Origin: Deltaproteobacteria bacterium
Lineage (GTDB): Bacteria > Myxococcota_A > UBA796 > UBA2385
Direction: 5' to 3'
Length of the DNA: 64,000 bases
Assembly: GCA_018401435.1 (NCBI GenBank)
Contig: JAGYJW010000003.1
Coordinates: forward strand, 62,001 to 126,000
Below are positions 18,934-27,049 of the stretch, one piece after another. Below the pieces are notes generated by a model. That model was not told where the DNA came from, did not search any database, and saw only the letters and a list, made by a program, of their open reading frames with translations. The translations under genes were made by a program, and so were the position numbers. Each line of letters starts with the position of its first letter. Positions within the stretch are counted from its first letter, which is position 1.

Positions 18934-20793
18934 CTACTTGCAGGAGCCGCGCTCGGTGTAGTGGTAGTAGCCGAGCTCGTCTTCCCAGAACTCGCCGTTG
19001 AAGGGCCAGTAGATGAAGTCCACAGCCGTGGCGAAGTCGATGTTGACCTCGTTGGTGGTATCGGCGATGGTGACGTTGCGGGCCTTGTAGGCGTAGTCCA
19101 CGCGCTGGGCGTCCACGACCTCGAAGCGCACGATCTCGGACTGCGTGAGCAGGTCGGCGACCTTGTTGCTCTGGCGCACCATCTCCTTGAGCAGGAGCAG
19201 GCCACCGCGGCGCTTGTAGCGCTGGCGATCCTCTTCGATCACCTTCTTGAGGTAGGTGCCGATGCTGTCGCGCCAGCGGGGCTTCTGGGCGTCGATCAGG
19301 GCCTCTTCCTGGGCCATGATGTCCATGTGGCGGACCAGACCGGCGAGCTCGCGGTTGCGCAGGATCTTGTTGAAGAAGGACTTGGGCAGGGTGGTCTGGG
19401 TCTTCTTGTCGGGGCCGAAGTAGGCGTCCCAGGCCTGGTCCGCGAGCTTGCGGCCCTCGGCGCTGGCGTACTGCTGGACGAAGTCCCGCATCTCGGCCTG
19501 CATGGGACGGTAGGTGTTCTCAAAGCCCAGGAGCAGCTTCTCGACCGTCTTGTATTCGCAGAGGTTGAAGTAGGTCAGCGCCCGCAGCAGGGTGGCTTCG
19601 GGGTTGAACTCGTCCTCGTTGAAGAAGCCCGACCGCACCGTGAGCAGCTGGCCCAGGGTGTCGTTCAGGTTGTTCTGCATGAAGTTGGCCCAGCCGTGCT
19701 CGAAGAGCGACTCGGCCCAGTAGTCGCTGCCGCGGTCCACCAGCCCGTAGTACTTGGCGGACTCGTCGAAGCGCTCGATGCCGTAGTAGACGCGGGCGAC
19801 GTTGAGCAGGGCGAGGCTCTTGATGTCCTCGATCTCCTTGAGGGCCCGGGCGTCGTTGTAGAAGTCGACCTCTTCCTTGTAGACGTTGCGGAAGGAGCGC
19901 ACCGCGCTCTTCAGCTTGCCCTGCTGGTTGAAGATGACCCCGCGGAAGTACTCGGCCTTCAGGAACAGGGGGGACTTCGGGCTGACCTGGGAGAAGTACT
20001 TGCCCGCCTTGGTGAGGTCGTCCTTCTCGAAGAAGCGCACGCCCATCAGGTAGAAGAGCTCGCTCTTGGCCCCGCGGGGGTAGGCGTCGGGCGGGATCTG
20101 GGCGACGATGCGCATCAGCTCGGTGTCATCGCCAGTGAAGCGGGCGATCTTGACCAGCTGGGGCAGGGCGTAGTTGAAGTACTGGTTCTCCGGGCCCTTC
20201 TTGATGACCTGGAGGTAGTGGTACTGGGCGACGTGGAACATCTCCAGGTCCTGCAGAGACCGACCCAGGTAGTAGTGGATCTTGGTCTCGTGCTCGGGGA
20301 ACTGGTTGCCGTCCAGAAGCTCGTAGAGCATCAAGGAGGAGGTCAGGGGCTTCTTCGCTTTGAAGAGCTTGATGGCCTCTTTGATCTGGTTCGGGTCGTT
20401 GCCCTGGGCCTCGTCGCCCTTTTCGGGGAGGTCGGCGGGCTCGCGGGCGTTGCGTGCGCCCAGCGGGTCCTCGTCCTCGTCCAAGGCGCTCGGCTCTTCG
20501 GCGTCGTCGGCCTTGAGAATGACGGCCTCGGGCTTGTTGCTGGCCTCGGGGCTCGACATCTGGCTCTTGGCCTGGGTCACCACCCCCGCGGGGGCGCCCC
20601 GGGACTCGAGGCACTTGACCTCGTCTGCGGCGAACTGGTCGCCGGAGTCCTTGATGGTCGCGACCACGATATTCTCGGGGACGTTGACCTCGACCATATT
20701 CATGATCTCGTCACAGGTCAGCGCGTGCGCTGCGGGCGAGACCACGAGGGCCGCCAGGGTGGCGAGCGAGGGGAGGAGGATGCGCATCTTCAT
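18934..20793 (-). CDS. gltC: Periplasmic TPR protein, GltC/NfsC-like
   Basis: A 619-residue exported protein with a signal peptide at about 1-24 (AAHALTCDEI). After an acidic linker (~85-125) it has TPR-type helices (HYYLGRSLQDLEMFHVAQYHY, GKYFSQVSPKSPLFLKAEY, LLNVARVYYGIERFDESAKYY) and a C-terminal region with WPFNGEFWEDELGYY. Size and order between two outer-membrane barrels (A, B) and the large TPR protein (D) match GltC/NfsC. The start used is the ATG at 20793; another ATG two codons later is possible. Its ribosome-binding site lies inside a small hairpin (20795-20809), which could limit translation. Confidence 0.82.
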   Translation of the reverse strand: MKMRILLPSLATLAALVVSPAAHALTCDEIMNMVEVNVPENIVVATIKDSGDQFAADEVKCLESRGAPAGVVTQAKSQMSSPEASNKPEAVILKADDAEEPSALDEDEDPLGARNAREPADLPEKGDEAQGNDPNQIKEAIKLFKAKKPLTSSLMLYELLDGNQFPEHETKIHYYLGRSLQDLEMFHVAQYHYLQVIKKGPENQYFNYALPQLVKIARFTGDDTELMRIVAQIPPDAYPRGAKSELFYLMGVRFFEKDDLTKAGKYFSQVSPKSPLFLKAEYFRGVIFNQQGKLKSAVRSFRNVYKEEVDFYNDARALKEIEDIKSLALLNVARVYYGIERFDESAKYYGLVDRGSDYWAESLFEHGWANFMQNNLNDTLGQLLTVRSGFFNEDEFNPEATLLRALTYFNLCEYKTVEKLLLGFENTYRPMQAEMRDFVQQYASAEGRKLADQAWDAYFGPDKKTQTTLPKSFFNKILRNRELAGLVRHMDIMAQEEALIDAQKPRWRDSIGTYLKKVIEEDRQRYKRRGGLLLLKEMVRQSNKVADLLTQSEIVRFEVVDAQRVDYAYKARNVTIADTTNEVNIDFATAVDFIYWPFNGEFWEDELGYYHYTERGSCK

Positions 20794-20794
20794 T

Positions 20795-20809
20795 GTTGGA
20801 AGCTCCAAC
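20795..20809 (-). promoter_or_regulatory. Hairpin covering the Shine-Dalgarno sequence of the gltC-like gene
   Basis: On the minus strand GTTGGA and TCCAAC form a perfect 6-bp stem with a GCT loop, ending one base before the ATG. The only good ribosome-binding sequence (GGAG) sits in the 5' arm and loop. If the stem forms, initiation would depend on upstream translation or on an opening factor. It may also be a chance palindrome. Confidence 0.3.
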
Positions 20810-20882
20810 TGGACCGGCAGGGGGGGCCCCGCGTCGGGGAGATGTCAGACAACTGTCTAGGCTTTCGGGTTCCCGACCGCCT

Positions 20883-21818
20883 TCAGTTCCGAAGATTCGG
20901 GAAGAAGAAGGCGGCGCTGGCTTGAACGATGAAGTTGTTCTTCATCTCCAGCGTCGTTGCGTTCACTGTCTCGATGTAGATCAGAGACCGGCCTTCGAGC
21001 CGTGCGGCGATGTTTTCGCCGAAGATGATCCGCAAACCGCCGCCGAGGTTGGTGGTGGGGTGGACCTGGTTTTCGGTGGCCTGGGCCCGGGGGTCTTCGG
21101 TGGCCTGGAGGGCCTCGAGGTCGTCCCGGGTCTTGGTCGCGCCCATGCCAAAGGCGCCGTAGATGTCGAAGAGGATGATCTTGTTGCCGACCACCGCGAC
21201 CTTGCCGTAGATCGGCGAGTACTGGAAGGTGAGCGCTCCGAAGAGGGTCAGCTTCGAGATGTCGGGGGAGACGCTGTTCTCTTCAACCAGCTGGTGGGTG
21301 AGGGGCTTCCAGTCGGCGTCGCCCAGGTCCGGTGCGAAGTCGAAGCTGGCCTCGATCGCGAAGACCTCGGTGAGGTGGTAGCCCAGCCCGGCGCCGACGA
21401 TGTAGCGGTTGAGGAAGGGGTCGTTGACCACCGTGGCGGCGTGGGGGGAGAACTCCAGGCGGCCGAGCTTGAGGAAGTTCTTGCGCTGGATGGTCTTGAT
21501 GACCTTGCGCTTCTTGCCCTCGTCTTCGAGGAGGAGGATCTCCTCGCTGCGGGCGCCGACATTGTCGCCGGTCTCGCCCGTCTCGACCTGCCGGCGCTCT
21601 TCTGCGGCGGTCTCTTCGGAGTCGCCGCCCATGATATCTTTGAGGACGTCGTCTTCGTCGGCCTCTTCGTCATCTTGGGCCAGAGCGTCGCCCGGCTGGA
21701 GGGGGCTGGTTGCCGCGTCGAGGGCGCCGAGGGTGTCGGCGTCCTGGGCGGCGGCCACCCCGGAGGTCAGGCTGAGAGCCAGCGCCCCGAGGGCGCCGAT
21801 GAGCTGGATGCTGCGCAT
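20883..21818 (-). CDS. Outer-membrane beta-barrel protein, GltB/NfsB-like
   Basis: A 311-residue exported protein with signal peptide 1-24 (GVAAAQ), an acidic linker at ~45-78 and a barrel region from ~115 to the C-terminus. Strand-like segments include RLEFSPHAATVVNDPFLNRYIVG, LGYHLTEVFAIEASFDFAPDLG and LGGGLRIIFGENIAARLEGRS. The NRY..GAGLGYHLTE..A.E..F..APDLG pattern is shared with the neighbouring gene A, so A and B are divergent paralogues. Both resemble the paired barrels GltA/GltB and NfsA/NfsB that precede the C gene in Myxococcus. ATG at 21818, GAGG upstream, 19 bases after the stop of gene A. Confidence 0.75.
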   Translation of the reverse strand: MRSIQLIGALGALALSLTSGVAAAQDADTLGALDAATSPLQPGDALAQDDEEADEDDVLKDIMGGDSEETAAEERRQVETGETGDNVGARSEEILLLEDEGKKRKVIKTIQRKNFLKLGRLEFSPHAATVVNDPFLNRYIVGAGLGYHLTEVFAIEASFDFAPDLGDADWKPLTHQLVEENSVSPDISKLTLFGALTFQYSPIYGKVAVVGNKIILFDIYGAFGMGATKTRDDLEALQATEDPRAQATENQVHPTTNLGGGLRIIFGENIAARLEGRSLIYIETVNATTLEMKNNFIVQASAAFFFPNLRN

Positions 21819-21837
21819 GTCGGTGTTCCTCGGTGAC

Positions 21838-22665
21838 CTAGAAGTCGTACTGGCGGGGCTTCATCTTCGGGAAGAAGATGCTGACGCCCACGGAGGCGAC
21901 CAGGTTGTCGTAGAGCCGAGACTGCTCTTCCGGAATGTCCGGGTTGTACTGCGGCTTCTTGTCGAAGTAGAAGTAGTTCCGGGCGTCCAGCTTGATCGCC
22001 ACGCTGCTGCTGACGAAGAAGTTCATCCCGAGACCGAGGTTGATCGGGACGACCGCCTTGTTGCTGACCTTCTGCAGCGCGGTGGGGGGGCCCCCCTCGG
22101 CGGCGTTGTCGTCATAGACGGCGTAGTACTTGGCGATGCTGAGCATGCCGAGGCCGCCGATCAGGTACATGTCGAAGTTCAGCACCCGCTCGCCCAGCAG
22201 GTTGATCTTGCCGTAGATGGGCGCCCAGCGGGCGGCGAAGGTGGCGCCGAGCACCATCTTGTCCACCGGCTGCTGGAACTCGACCCCTTTGGCGCCGCCC
22301 TGATGGGCGATGCTGACCAGGGTGTGGGTGAGGTCCTTGAGGTCGTTGCCCCCGAGGTCCGGCGAATACACGAAGGCGCCCTCAGCCGCGAAGTTCTCAC
22401 CGAAGTGATAGGCCACCAGCAGGCCGCCGACGTAGCGGGCGGCGAAGGGGTTGTTCGGCACATAGCCGGCGATTGGGGCCACCTCGAAGCGGTTCTGCTT
22501 CAGGAAGAACCGGTTCTGGACGGTGTTGTACTTCTTCTTGTCGGCCTTGAACTCATCCAACGCCTCGGTGCCGGGTCGGGAGCCCGCCTCGGCGGCGGTG
22601 GGAGCGGCCAGGGTCAGCCCGATCAACGCAACGATCGGTCCAACCAGCTTCAGAGCAGCGCGCAT
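21838..22665 (-). CDS. Outer-membrane beta-barrel protein, GltA/NfsA-like
   Basis: A 275-residue exported protein with signal peptide 1-27 (PTAAEA). The barrel part carries NRFEVAPIAGYVPNNPFAARYVG, AYHFGENFAAEGAFVYSPDLGG and a strand LGLGMNFFVSSSVAIKLDARN. It is a paralogue of gene B and the first gene of the cluster. The ATG at 22665 has GGAGA at the right distance; the open frame extends much further upstream, but there it runs against the real plus-strand gene at 22990. In Myxococcus such barrels form the outer-membrane part of the Glt or Nfs complex. Confidence 0.75.
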   Translation of the reverse strand: MRAALKLVGPIVALIGLTLAAPTAAEAGSRPGTEALDEFKADKKKYNTVQNRFFLKQNRFEVAPIAGYVPNNPFAARYVGGLLVAYHFGENFAAEGAFVYSPDLGGNDLKDLTHTLVSIAHQGGAKGVEFQQPVDKMVLGATFAARWAPIYGKINLLGERVLNFDMYLIGGLGMLSIAKYYAVYDDNAAEGGPPTALQKVSNKAVVPINLGLGMNFFVSSSVAIKLDARNYFYFDKKPQYNPDIPEEQSRLYDNLVASVGVSIFFPKMKPRQYDF

Positions 22666-22989
22666 GGGGGAATCTCCAGGTGCTCCGGCGGGGGCAGGTG
22701 GTTCATCAGGAGAGGAGTGAGCACTTGTTGCCATTCGCAGAAGGTAGGGGCGAGCCCCGTTTTCTGCGCCGAAGCCCCGTCTCTCGGCCAGCGGCCGGCG
22801 GGAGGGGCTCCTGAGGGCGCGGAGTATAACGCATACGCCTTCGGGCCGTGCAGCGGATGGCGCCCCCGCGTGTGGAAGGGGCGCTGTCGGGGCGCGCGCG
22901 CTGCCCCGCTGCAACGGAGCGGCGGCCTGCGCTATGCTGCAGGCGGTCGCGGTCTGCGCCTCCTTGCAGACCCCGGGCCCGGTCTGCGC
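22666..22989. other. Intergenic region, likely promoter of the Glt/Nfs-like operon
   Basis: A 324-base stretch without a supported gene, between the divergent gene A and a small secreted-protein gene. On the minus strand TATACT at 22828-22823 matches the -10 consensus at five of six bases, but no good -35 box is found 16-18 bases upstream. On the plus strand TATGCT at 22932-22937 could serve the secreted-protein gene, with only a weak -35. An activator-dependent or alternative-sigma promoter is possible for the operon. Confidence 0.4.
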
Positions 22990-23424
22990 ATGTTGCCCCG
23001 CACCCTGTCTCTGCTGCTGCTCTTTTCTGCACCCCTGGCCCAGGCGGCGGAGCCCTTGGAGATCGGGGTCGCAACGGTGGAAGCGGGCGCTCCGGTCCGG
23101 GTGCAGCTGCGGGCCACCGGCGAGCCGGTGTGGGTCCCGGCCTGCCGGGGGCTGAGCTGGGAGGCCTTCGACCCGCAGTCCAACCGCTACACTCCGCTGC
23201 CCAGCGCCGTGTGCGGACCCCTCCAGCCGGCCATCAAGATTGACAAGGACGGAACAGAGTTCGCCATCGATGTCGATCCGGGGGCGGCGCAGGCCGTTCG
23301 GGCCGTGGTGGTCTATGGGCTGGGATGTAAGGACGAACGCCCATTTCCGATGGCTGACTGCGAAAAGGTGGCCTCGCTGGAGGGCGCGCCGGCCATGATT
23401 CGCGCGGCGCCCGCTCAGAAGTAG
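22990..23424 (+). CDS. Small secreted protein of unknown function
   Basis: A 144-residue protein with a clear signal peptide 1-19 (APLAQAAEP). The mature ~125 residues look like a compact beta domain with four cysteines (CRGLSW, VCGPL, GLGCKDE, ADCEKV) that could form two disulfides. I do not recognise the family. The frame is chosen because of the signal peptide, the even cysteine count and codon use; longer frames through this area are antisense to other genes. Its stop overlaps the stop of the convergent TonB-receptor gene by 10 bases. Confidence 0.65.
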   Translation: MLPRTLSLLLLFSAPLAQAAEPLEIGVATVEAGAPVRVQLRATGEPVWVPACRGLSWEAFDPQSNRYTPLPSAVCGPLQPAIKIDKDGTEFAIDVDPGAAQAVRAVVVYGLGCKDERPFPMADCEKVASLEGAPAMIRAAPAQK

Positions 23425-26084
23425 AACTCGGCCAGCACGCCGGGCGAGGGGATGAAGGGCAGGCCCCGGATGAAGCGGCTCTCGGTATAGTCGTAGTTGT
23501 AGAGGGTGAACTCCGGGTTCTCCCCCCGCAGGACGTTGAGCAGGTCCAGGTAGGCTTCGAGCTGCCACTTCTTGAAGACGAAGAGGCGGTCCACCCGCAG
23601 GTCCACCGCGGTGAAGGGCGGCAGGCGCGCGCTGTTCCGCTGCCCGGTGGAATAGCCGAAATAGAAGTCCTGATCGAGATCGTAGACGCCGCCGTCATAG
23701 GGTGTGGTCGGGTTGCCGGTGACGTGCTGCACCTTGGCCGACACCTCCCAGGACCGAGGCAGCTTGTAGCCCGCGACGGCCACCAGGATGTGGGTCTGGT
23801 CGAAGTCGAAGGGGTACCAGCCCTGGTCGGGATCTCCGCCCAGCAGCCGATCGGCGTCATTTGCGGCGGCGCCGGCGTCGTTGCGCAAGGAGCGGCTGAG
23901 GGTGTAGCTGACCCAGCCAAAGAAGCGGTCGCCGGGCGCGTGGCGCAGCATGAACTCGGCGCCGTAGATCCGCCCCACGCCCGCGTTGAGGAAGTAGGCG
24001 TCCTGGATGCTCGTGAAGGTGGGGTTCTGCACGATCAGGTCGTCGAGGCGCTTGTAGAAGACGCTGGCATCGGCCGTGACGCGGTCGCCGAGGAGCTGTT
24101 CCCAGCCCAGCTCCGAGGCCAGCGCCCGCTCGAAGCCCAGGTTGGTCTCGCCTTCGGGGCGCCAGAGCTCGAAGGGCTGGGGCGGCTGGTGGTAGAGGCC
24201 GGTGCCCAGCTTGACCGTGCCCCCCGCCGTCGCGCGAAAGCGGGTGTTGATGCGCGGATCCAGGGCCGTGATGGCGATCAGGGGATCGGGGCTGCGGGCG
24301 TCGGTCACCTGCACATGGTTCAGGCGCAGGCCGGGGTTGATCAGCCAGCGTTCCCGGTCGGGCAAGGGGCGGATCATCAGGTCGAGGTAGGGGTCGGGCC
24401 CGCCGGCCCGGCCGCGGCCATCGGTGGTCCAGGGCTCCCGCTCGTCCAGGGGGTCGTAGTCGGACAAGGCGTCGGGGTTGATGGCCAGCTCGGCCTCGAA
24501 CCAGTACCAGCCGCCGATGAAGTCCAGGCCCGCCGTCAGGGTGAGGGCGTCGTGGGGCTTGATCTCGGCCTCGGCCCGCAGCTCGGCCAGCAGCTGCCAC
24601 TGGTTGATGCGCCACTGGTTGCCCAGGCGGAAGCGGATGCCGTCCACGCCCAGGCTGGGCACGATGCGCAGGGCGAAGTGGTCGCCAAAGGGCCGCTTGT
24701 ATTGCCAGTATGCGCGATGGGTCTCGTAGGTGGTGCCCAGATCCCCCTGGGTGTCGGCGTCGGTGCCCTGGGCGAAGCCTGGCGGCGTGGACACCTGCAG
24801 GCGGTCCTGGAAGCCGAAGAGGAAGGCCGACCAGCGCCCGCTGCCGTTATCCTCGACATTGCCGATCTTGAGCTGGTAGTCGTACCAGCGCGGCTTCACC
24901 ACCAGGTCGGGGTCGGCCCCGGTGAGGGGCAGCACCAGGGGGATGATGGCGTCGATATAGGACCGCCGGGCGGCCACCGCGACGCCGAGCTTGCGCTCCT
25001 TGCCCAGGCGGCCTTCAAAGAGCACGCCGGTGTCGAGGGCGTCGGTATTCCAGACCAGGCGGGCCTGTTCGGGGAAGCTGCTCTTGGTCCGGACATCGAC
25101 CACGCCGCCCATGCTGCGGCCGTACTCGACCCCGTAGCCGCCGGGAAGGTAGTCCACGCCTTCGACCAGGTCGGCGTTGATCACCGAGGAGTAGCCGCCC
25201 AGGTGGTAGATCAGGGGAATTCGGATGCCATCGACATAGACGCCGGAGTCTTCGGGGTTGCTGCCCCGGATGACCAGCAGGCCGGTGCCCAGGGGCGCGC
25301 GCGCCGCGCCGGGCAGGTTCTGGATCACGCGGACCGGGTCGCCGAAGGTGCCGGGCACCCGGCGGATCTCCTCGATGCTGAGGCTGCGGCGGGTGATGTC
25401 GGCCGTCTGTCGTTCACCGACCACCACCAGCTCGTCGCTGCGCCCCTCAGGCGGCTTGATCCAGAGCTTGATCTCCGTCTCTTCACCTTCGACGATGTCC
25501 ACCGTGGCCTCGGATCGCTGCTCGCCCAGGAGCCCGGCCGACACGGTGGCGGGGCCCGGCGGCAGGCCGCGGGCCGAGAAGTTGCCCTCGGCATCTGAGA
25601 TCAGGTCGAGCTGCCCGCCATCGGCCCCGCGGACGCGCACCGGCAGGTCGGCGACGGGGGAGCGCGTGCCCATGAAGAGCAGGCTGCCGCGCAGGTTCAG
25701 GGGGGCGAGGGCCTCCTCGGCGCCCAACGCAAAGCCGTACTCGAATTCGATGCGCACCGGCACCGGGCCGCTCGCGCTTTGCGCGGGACGAAAACGAAGC
25801 TGCCATGCGGATTCGGAGGCTGCCTCGTCAAAGCCGCTGCCTGCGGCTGCGCTGACCTCGACCGCGGTCACGGCGCCCGTGGCGTCGATGGAGAGCAGCA
25901 GGCGCACCTTGGCTTCGAGGCCGGCCTGGCGGGCGGCCTCGGGGTAGGCGGCCTCCACGAATTCCAGCAGCTCCGGGCCCGACACCAGGTCATCGGCGGC
26001 GGGGGCCGGTTCGGGTGGCTCCGACCCTGCATCGGGCGGGGCGGCCAGGGCGCTGGCCGCGAGCAGAAGCGCCAGGAGCAGCAT
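23415..26084 (-). CDS. TonB C-terminal domain fused to a TonB-dependent receptor (copy 2)
   Basis: An 889-residue outer-membrane receptor. After a signal peptide (1-14) residues ~35-120 form a TonB-C-like domain (EAAYPEAARQAGLEAKV, LLSIDATGAV, WQLRFRPA), followed by a carboxypeptidase-regulatory-like beta domain (~130-215), a plug (~225-340: RRVPGTFGDPVRVIQNLPG, LVIRGSNPEDS, VDYLPGGYGVEYG) and a 22-strand-type barrel ending in an aromatic EFYF. The TonB-like domain is normally part of the inner-membrane energy protein, not the receptor, so the fusion is notable. Its ATG overlaps the stop of the upstream lipoprotein gene (TGATG), indicating coupled translation. The substrate is unknown. Confidence 0.87.
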   Translation of the reverse strand: MLLLALLLAASALAAPPDAGSEPPEPAPAADDLVSGPELLEFVEAAYPEAARQAGLEAKVRLLLSIDATGAVTAVEVSAAAGSGFDEAASESAWQLRFRPAQSASGPVPVRIEFEYGFALGAEEALAPLNLRGSLLFMGTRSPVADLPVRVRGADGGQLDLISDAEGNFSARGLPPGPATVSAGLLGEQRSEATVDIVEGEETEIKLWIKPPEGRSDELVVVGERQTADITRRSLSIEEIRRVPGTFGDPVRVIQNLPGAARAPLGTGLLVIRGSNPEDSGVYVDGIRIPLIYHLGGYSSVINADLVEGVDYLPGGYGVEYGRSMGGVVDVRTKSSFPEQARLVWNTDALDTGVLFEGRLGKERKLGVAVAARRSYIDAIIPLVLPLTGADPDLVVKPRWYDYQLKIGNVEDNGSGRWSAFLFGFQDRLQVSTPPGFAQGTDADTQGDLGTTYETHRAYWQYKRPFGDHFALRIVPSLGVDGIRFRLGNQWRINQWQLLAELRAEAEIKPHDALTLTAGLDFIGGWYWFEAELAINPDALSDYDPLDEREPWTTDGRGRAGGPDPYLDLMIRPLPDRERWLINPGLRLNHVQVTDARSPDPLIAITALDPRINTRFRATAGGTVKLGTGLYHQPPQPFELWRPEGETNLGFERALASELGWEQLLGDRVTADASVFYKRLDDLIVQNPTFTSIQDAYFLNAGVGRIYGAEFMLRHAPGDRFFGWVSYTLSRSLRNDAGAAANDADRLLGGDPDQGWYPFDFDQTHILVAVAGYKLPRSWEVSAKVQHVTGNPTTPYDGGVYDLDQDFYFGYSTGQRNSARLPPFTAVDLRVDRLFVFKKWQLEAYLDLLNVLRGENPEFTLYNYDYTESRFIRGLPFIPSPGVLAEFYF

Positions 26085-26998
26085 CAGCGTGTCGTCGGGC
26101 TGTCGGGGCTGGCGGTGCTGATGGGAATGGAGAGCCAGGCCATGCCGCCGCGGCGATCCCGGAGCACGGCGACCACCAGCCCCTCAAAGCCCTTGTCGGG
26201 GCTGGTCCACTCCACATCCAGGTAGGGGTGCAGGCTGAAGGTCTGGTCGAAGCTGCCCCCCTCGGCATACCAGGTGGCGAAGGGCTCTTCGGTGCGGTCT
26301 TCGGCCACCCCGGCCGAGGTCACATAGACATAGTCCTCGATGGAGCCGGCGGTGAGCAGCGGGGTGATCGTATAGGTCTGGCCCTGGGCAACCCGGAAGT
26401 AGCCCTCCACCTGCTCAACGGCGTCCCCGCGGGCGTCTTCGAAGAGCAGCCCGTTAAAGGCCGGGTTGTGGTTGGGGGTGGTGGCCCGGCTGATGGGCAG
26501 GCGCTTGTAGGCGATCTCGACATCGCCGTCGTCTTCTGCGTCTTCGGGCAGGGCGGTGAGGTTGATGGTGGCGCTCACGCCCTCCACCTGCTCGGCCTCG
26601 GTCAAGCCTTCCAGCGCGTCTTCGGGCACCTGCCAGCTGGGGGAGAGGATGGGTTCAAAGCCGATCAGGCCGGCTTCCTTGGCCTGTTGGAACAAGGCCG
26701 CCTGCTCTTCGGGGCTGAGGTCCTCGCCCCCACCGGCGAGGGCGTCGGTCACGGCGGGATCGAGCTGGCAGCCGAAGTCGTCGGCGCTGGAGGGCAGGCA
26801 GGCGAACCACAACACCCCGGCCAGGGTCTGGCCATAGGGCACATAGACCAGGGACCGAAAGGCCACCGTGTCCCCGGGCTGGGGCTCGGCGGGTTCGGCC
26901 TGGACCGCCAGGATGCGCAGCCGGTCGAGCTGCCAGCTCTGGGACAGGGTCTCGGCCGCGCAGCCGGCGAGCCAGGGCAGGAGGAGGAGGGCACGCAT
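26084..26998 (-). CDS. Lipoprotein between two TonB-receptor genes
   Basis: A 304-residue lipoprotein with lipobox WLAGC (about Cys13). The mature part opens LRILAVQAEPAEPQPGDTVAF, which reads like a beta-sandwich, and ends with a strand-rich domain (GLVVAVLRDRRGGMAWLSI). No enzymatic motif is seen and I do not recognise the family. The ATG at 26998 is five bases after GAGG and is preferred over a GTG at 27004. It lies 51 bases after the first receptor gene and overlaps the second by one base, so all three are one operon. A surface-exposed partner lipoprotein for the receptors is a reasonable inference. Confidence 0.72.
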   Translation of the reverse strand: MRALLLLPWLAGCAAETLSQSWQLDRLRILAVQAEPAEPQPGDTVAFRSLVYVPYGQTLAGVLWFACLPSSADDFGCQLDPAVTDALAGGGEDLSPEEQAALFQQAKEAGLIGFEPILSPSWQVPEDALEGLTEAEQVEGVSATINLTALPEDAEDDGDVEIAYKRLPISRATTPNHNPAFNGLLFEDARGDAVEQVEGYFRVAQGQTYTITPLLTAGSIEDYVYVTSAGVAEDRTEEPFATWYAEGGSFDQTFSLHPYLDVEWTSPDKGFEGLVVAVLRDRRGGMAWLSIPISTASPDSPTTR

Positions 26999-27049
26999 CA
27001 GCACCTCGGGCGGTGGGCGTCGGACGCCGATCGCAGGGCCTGGGAGAGG

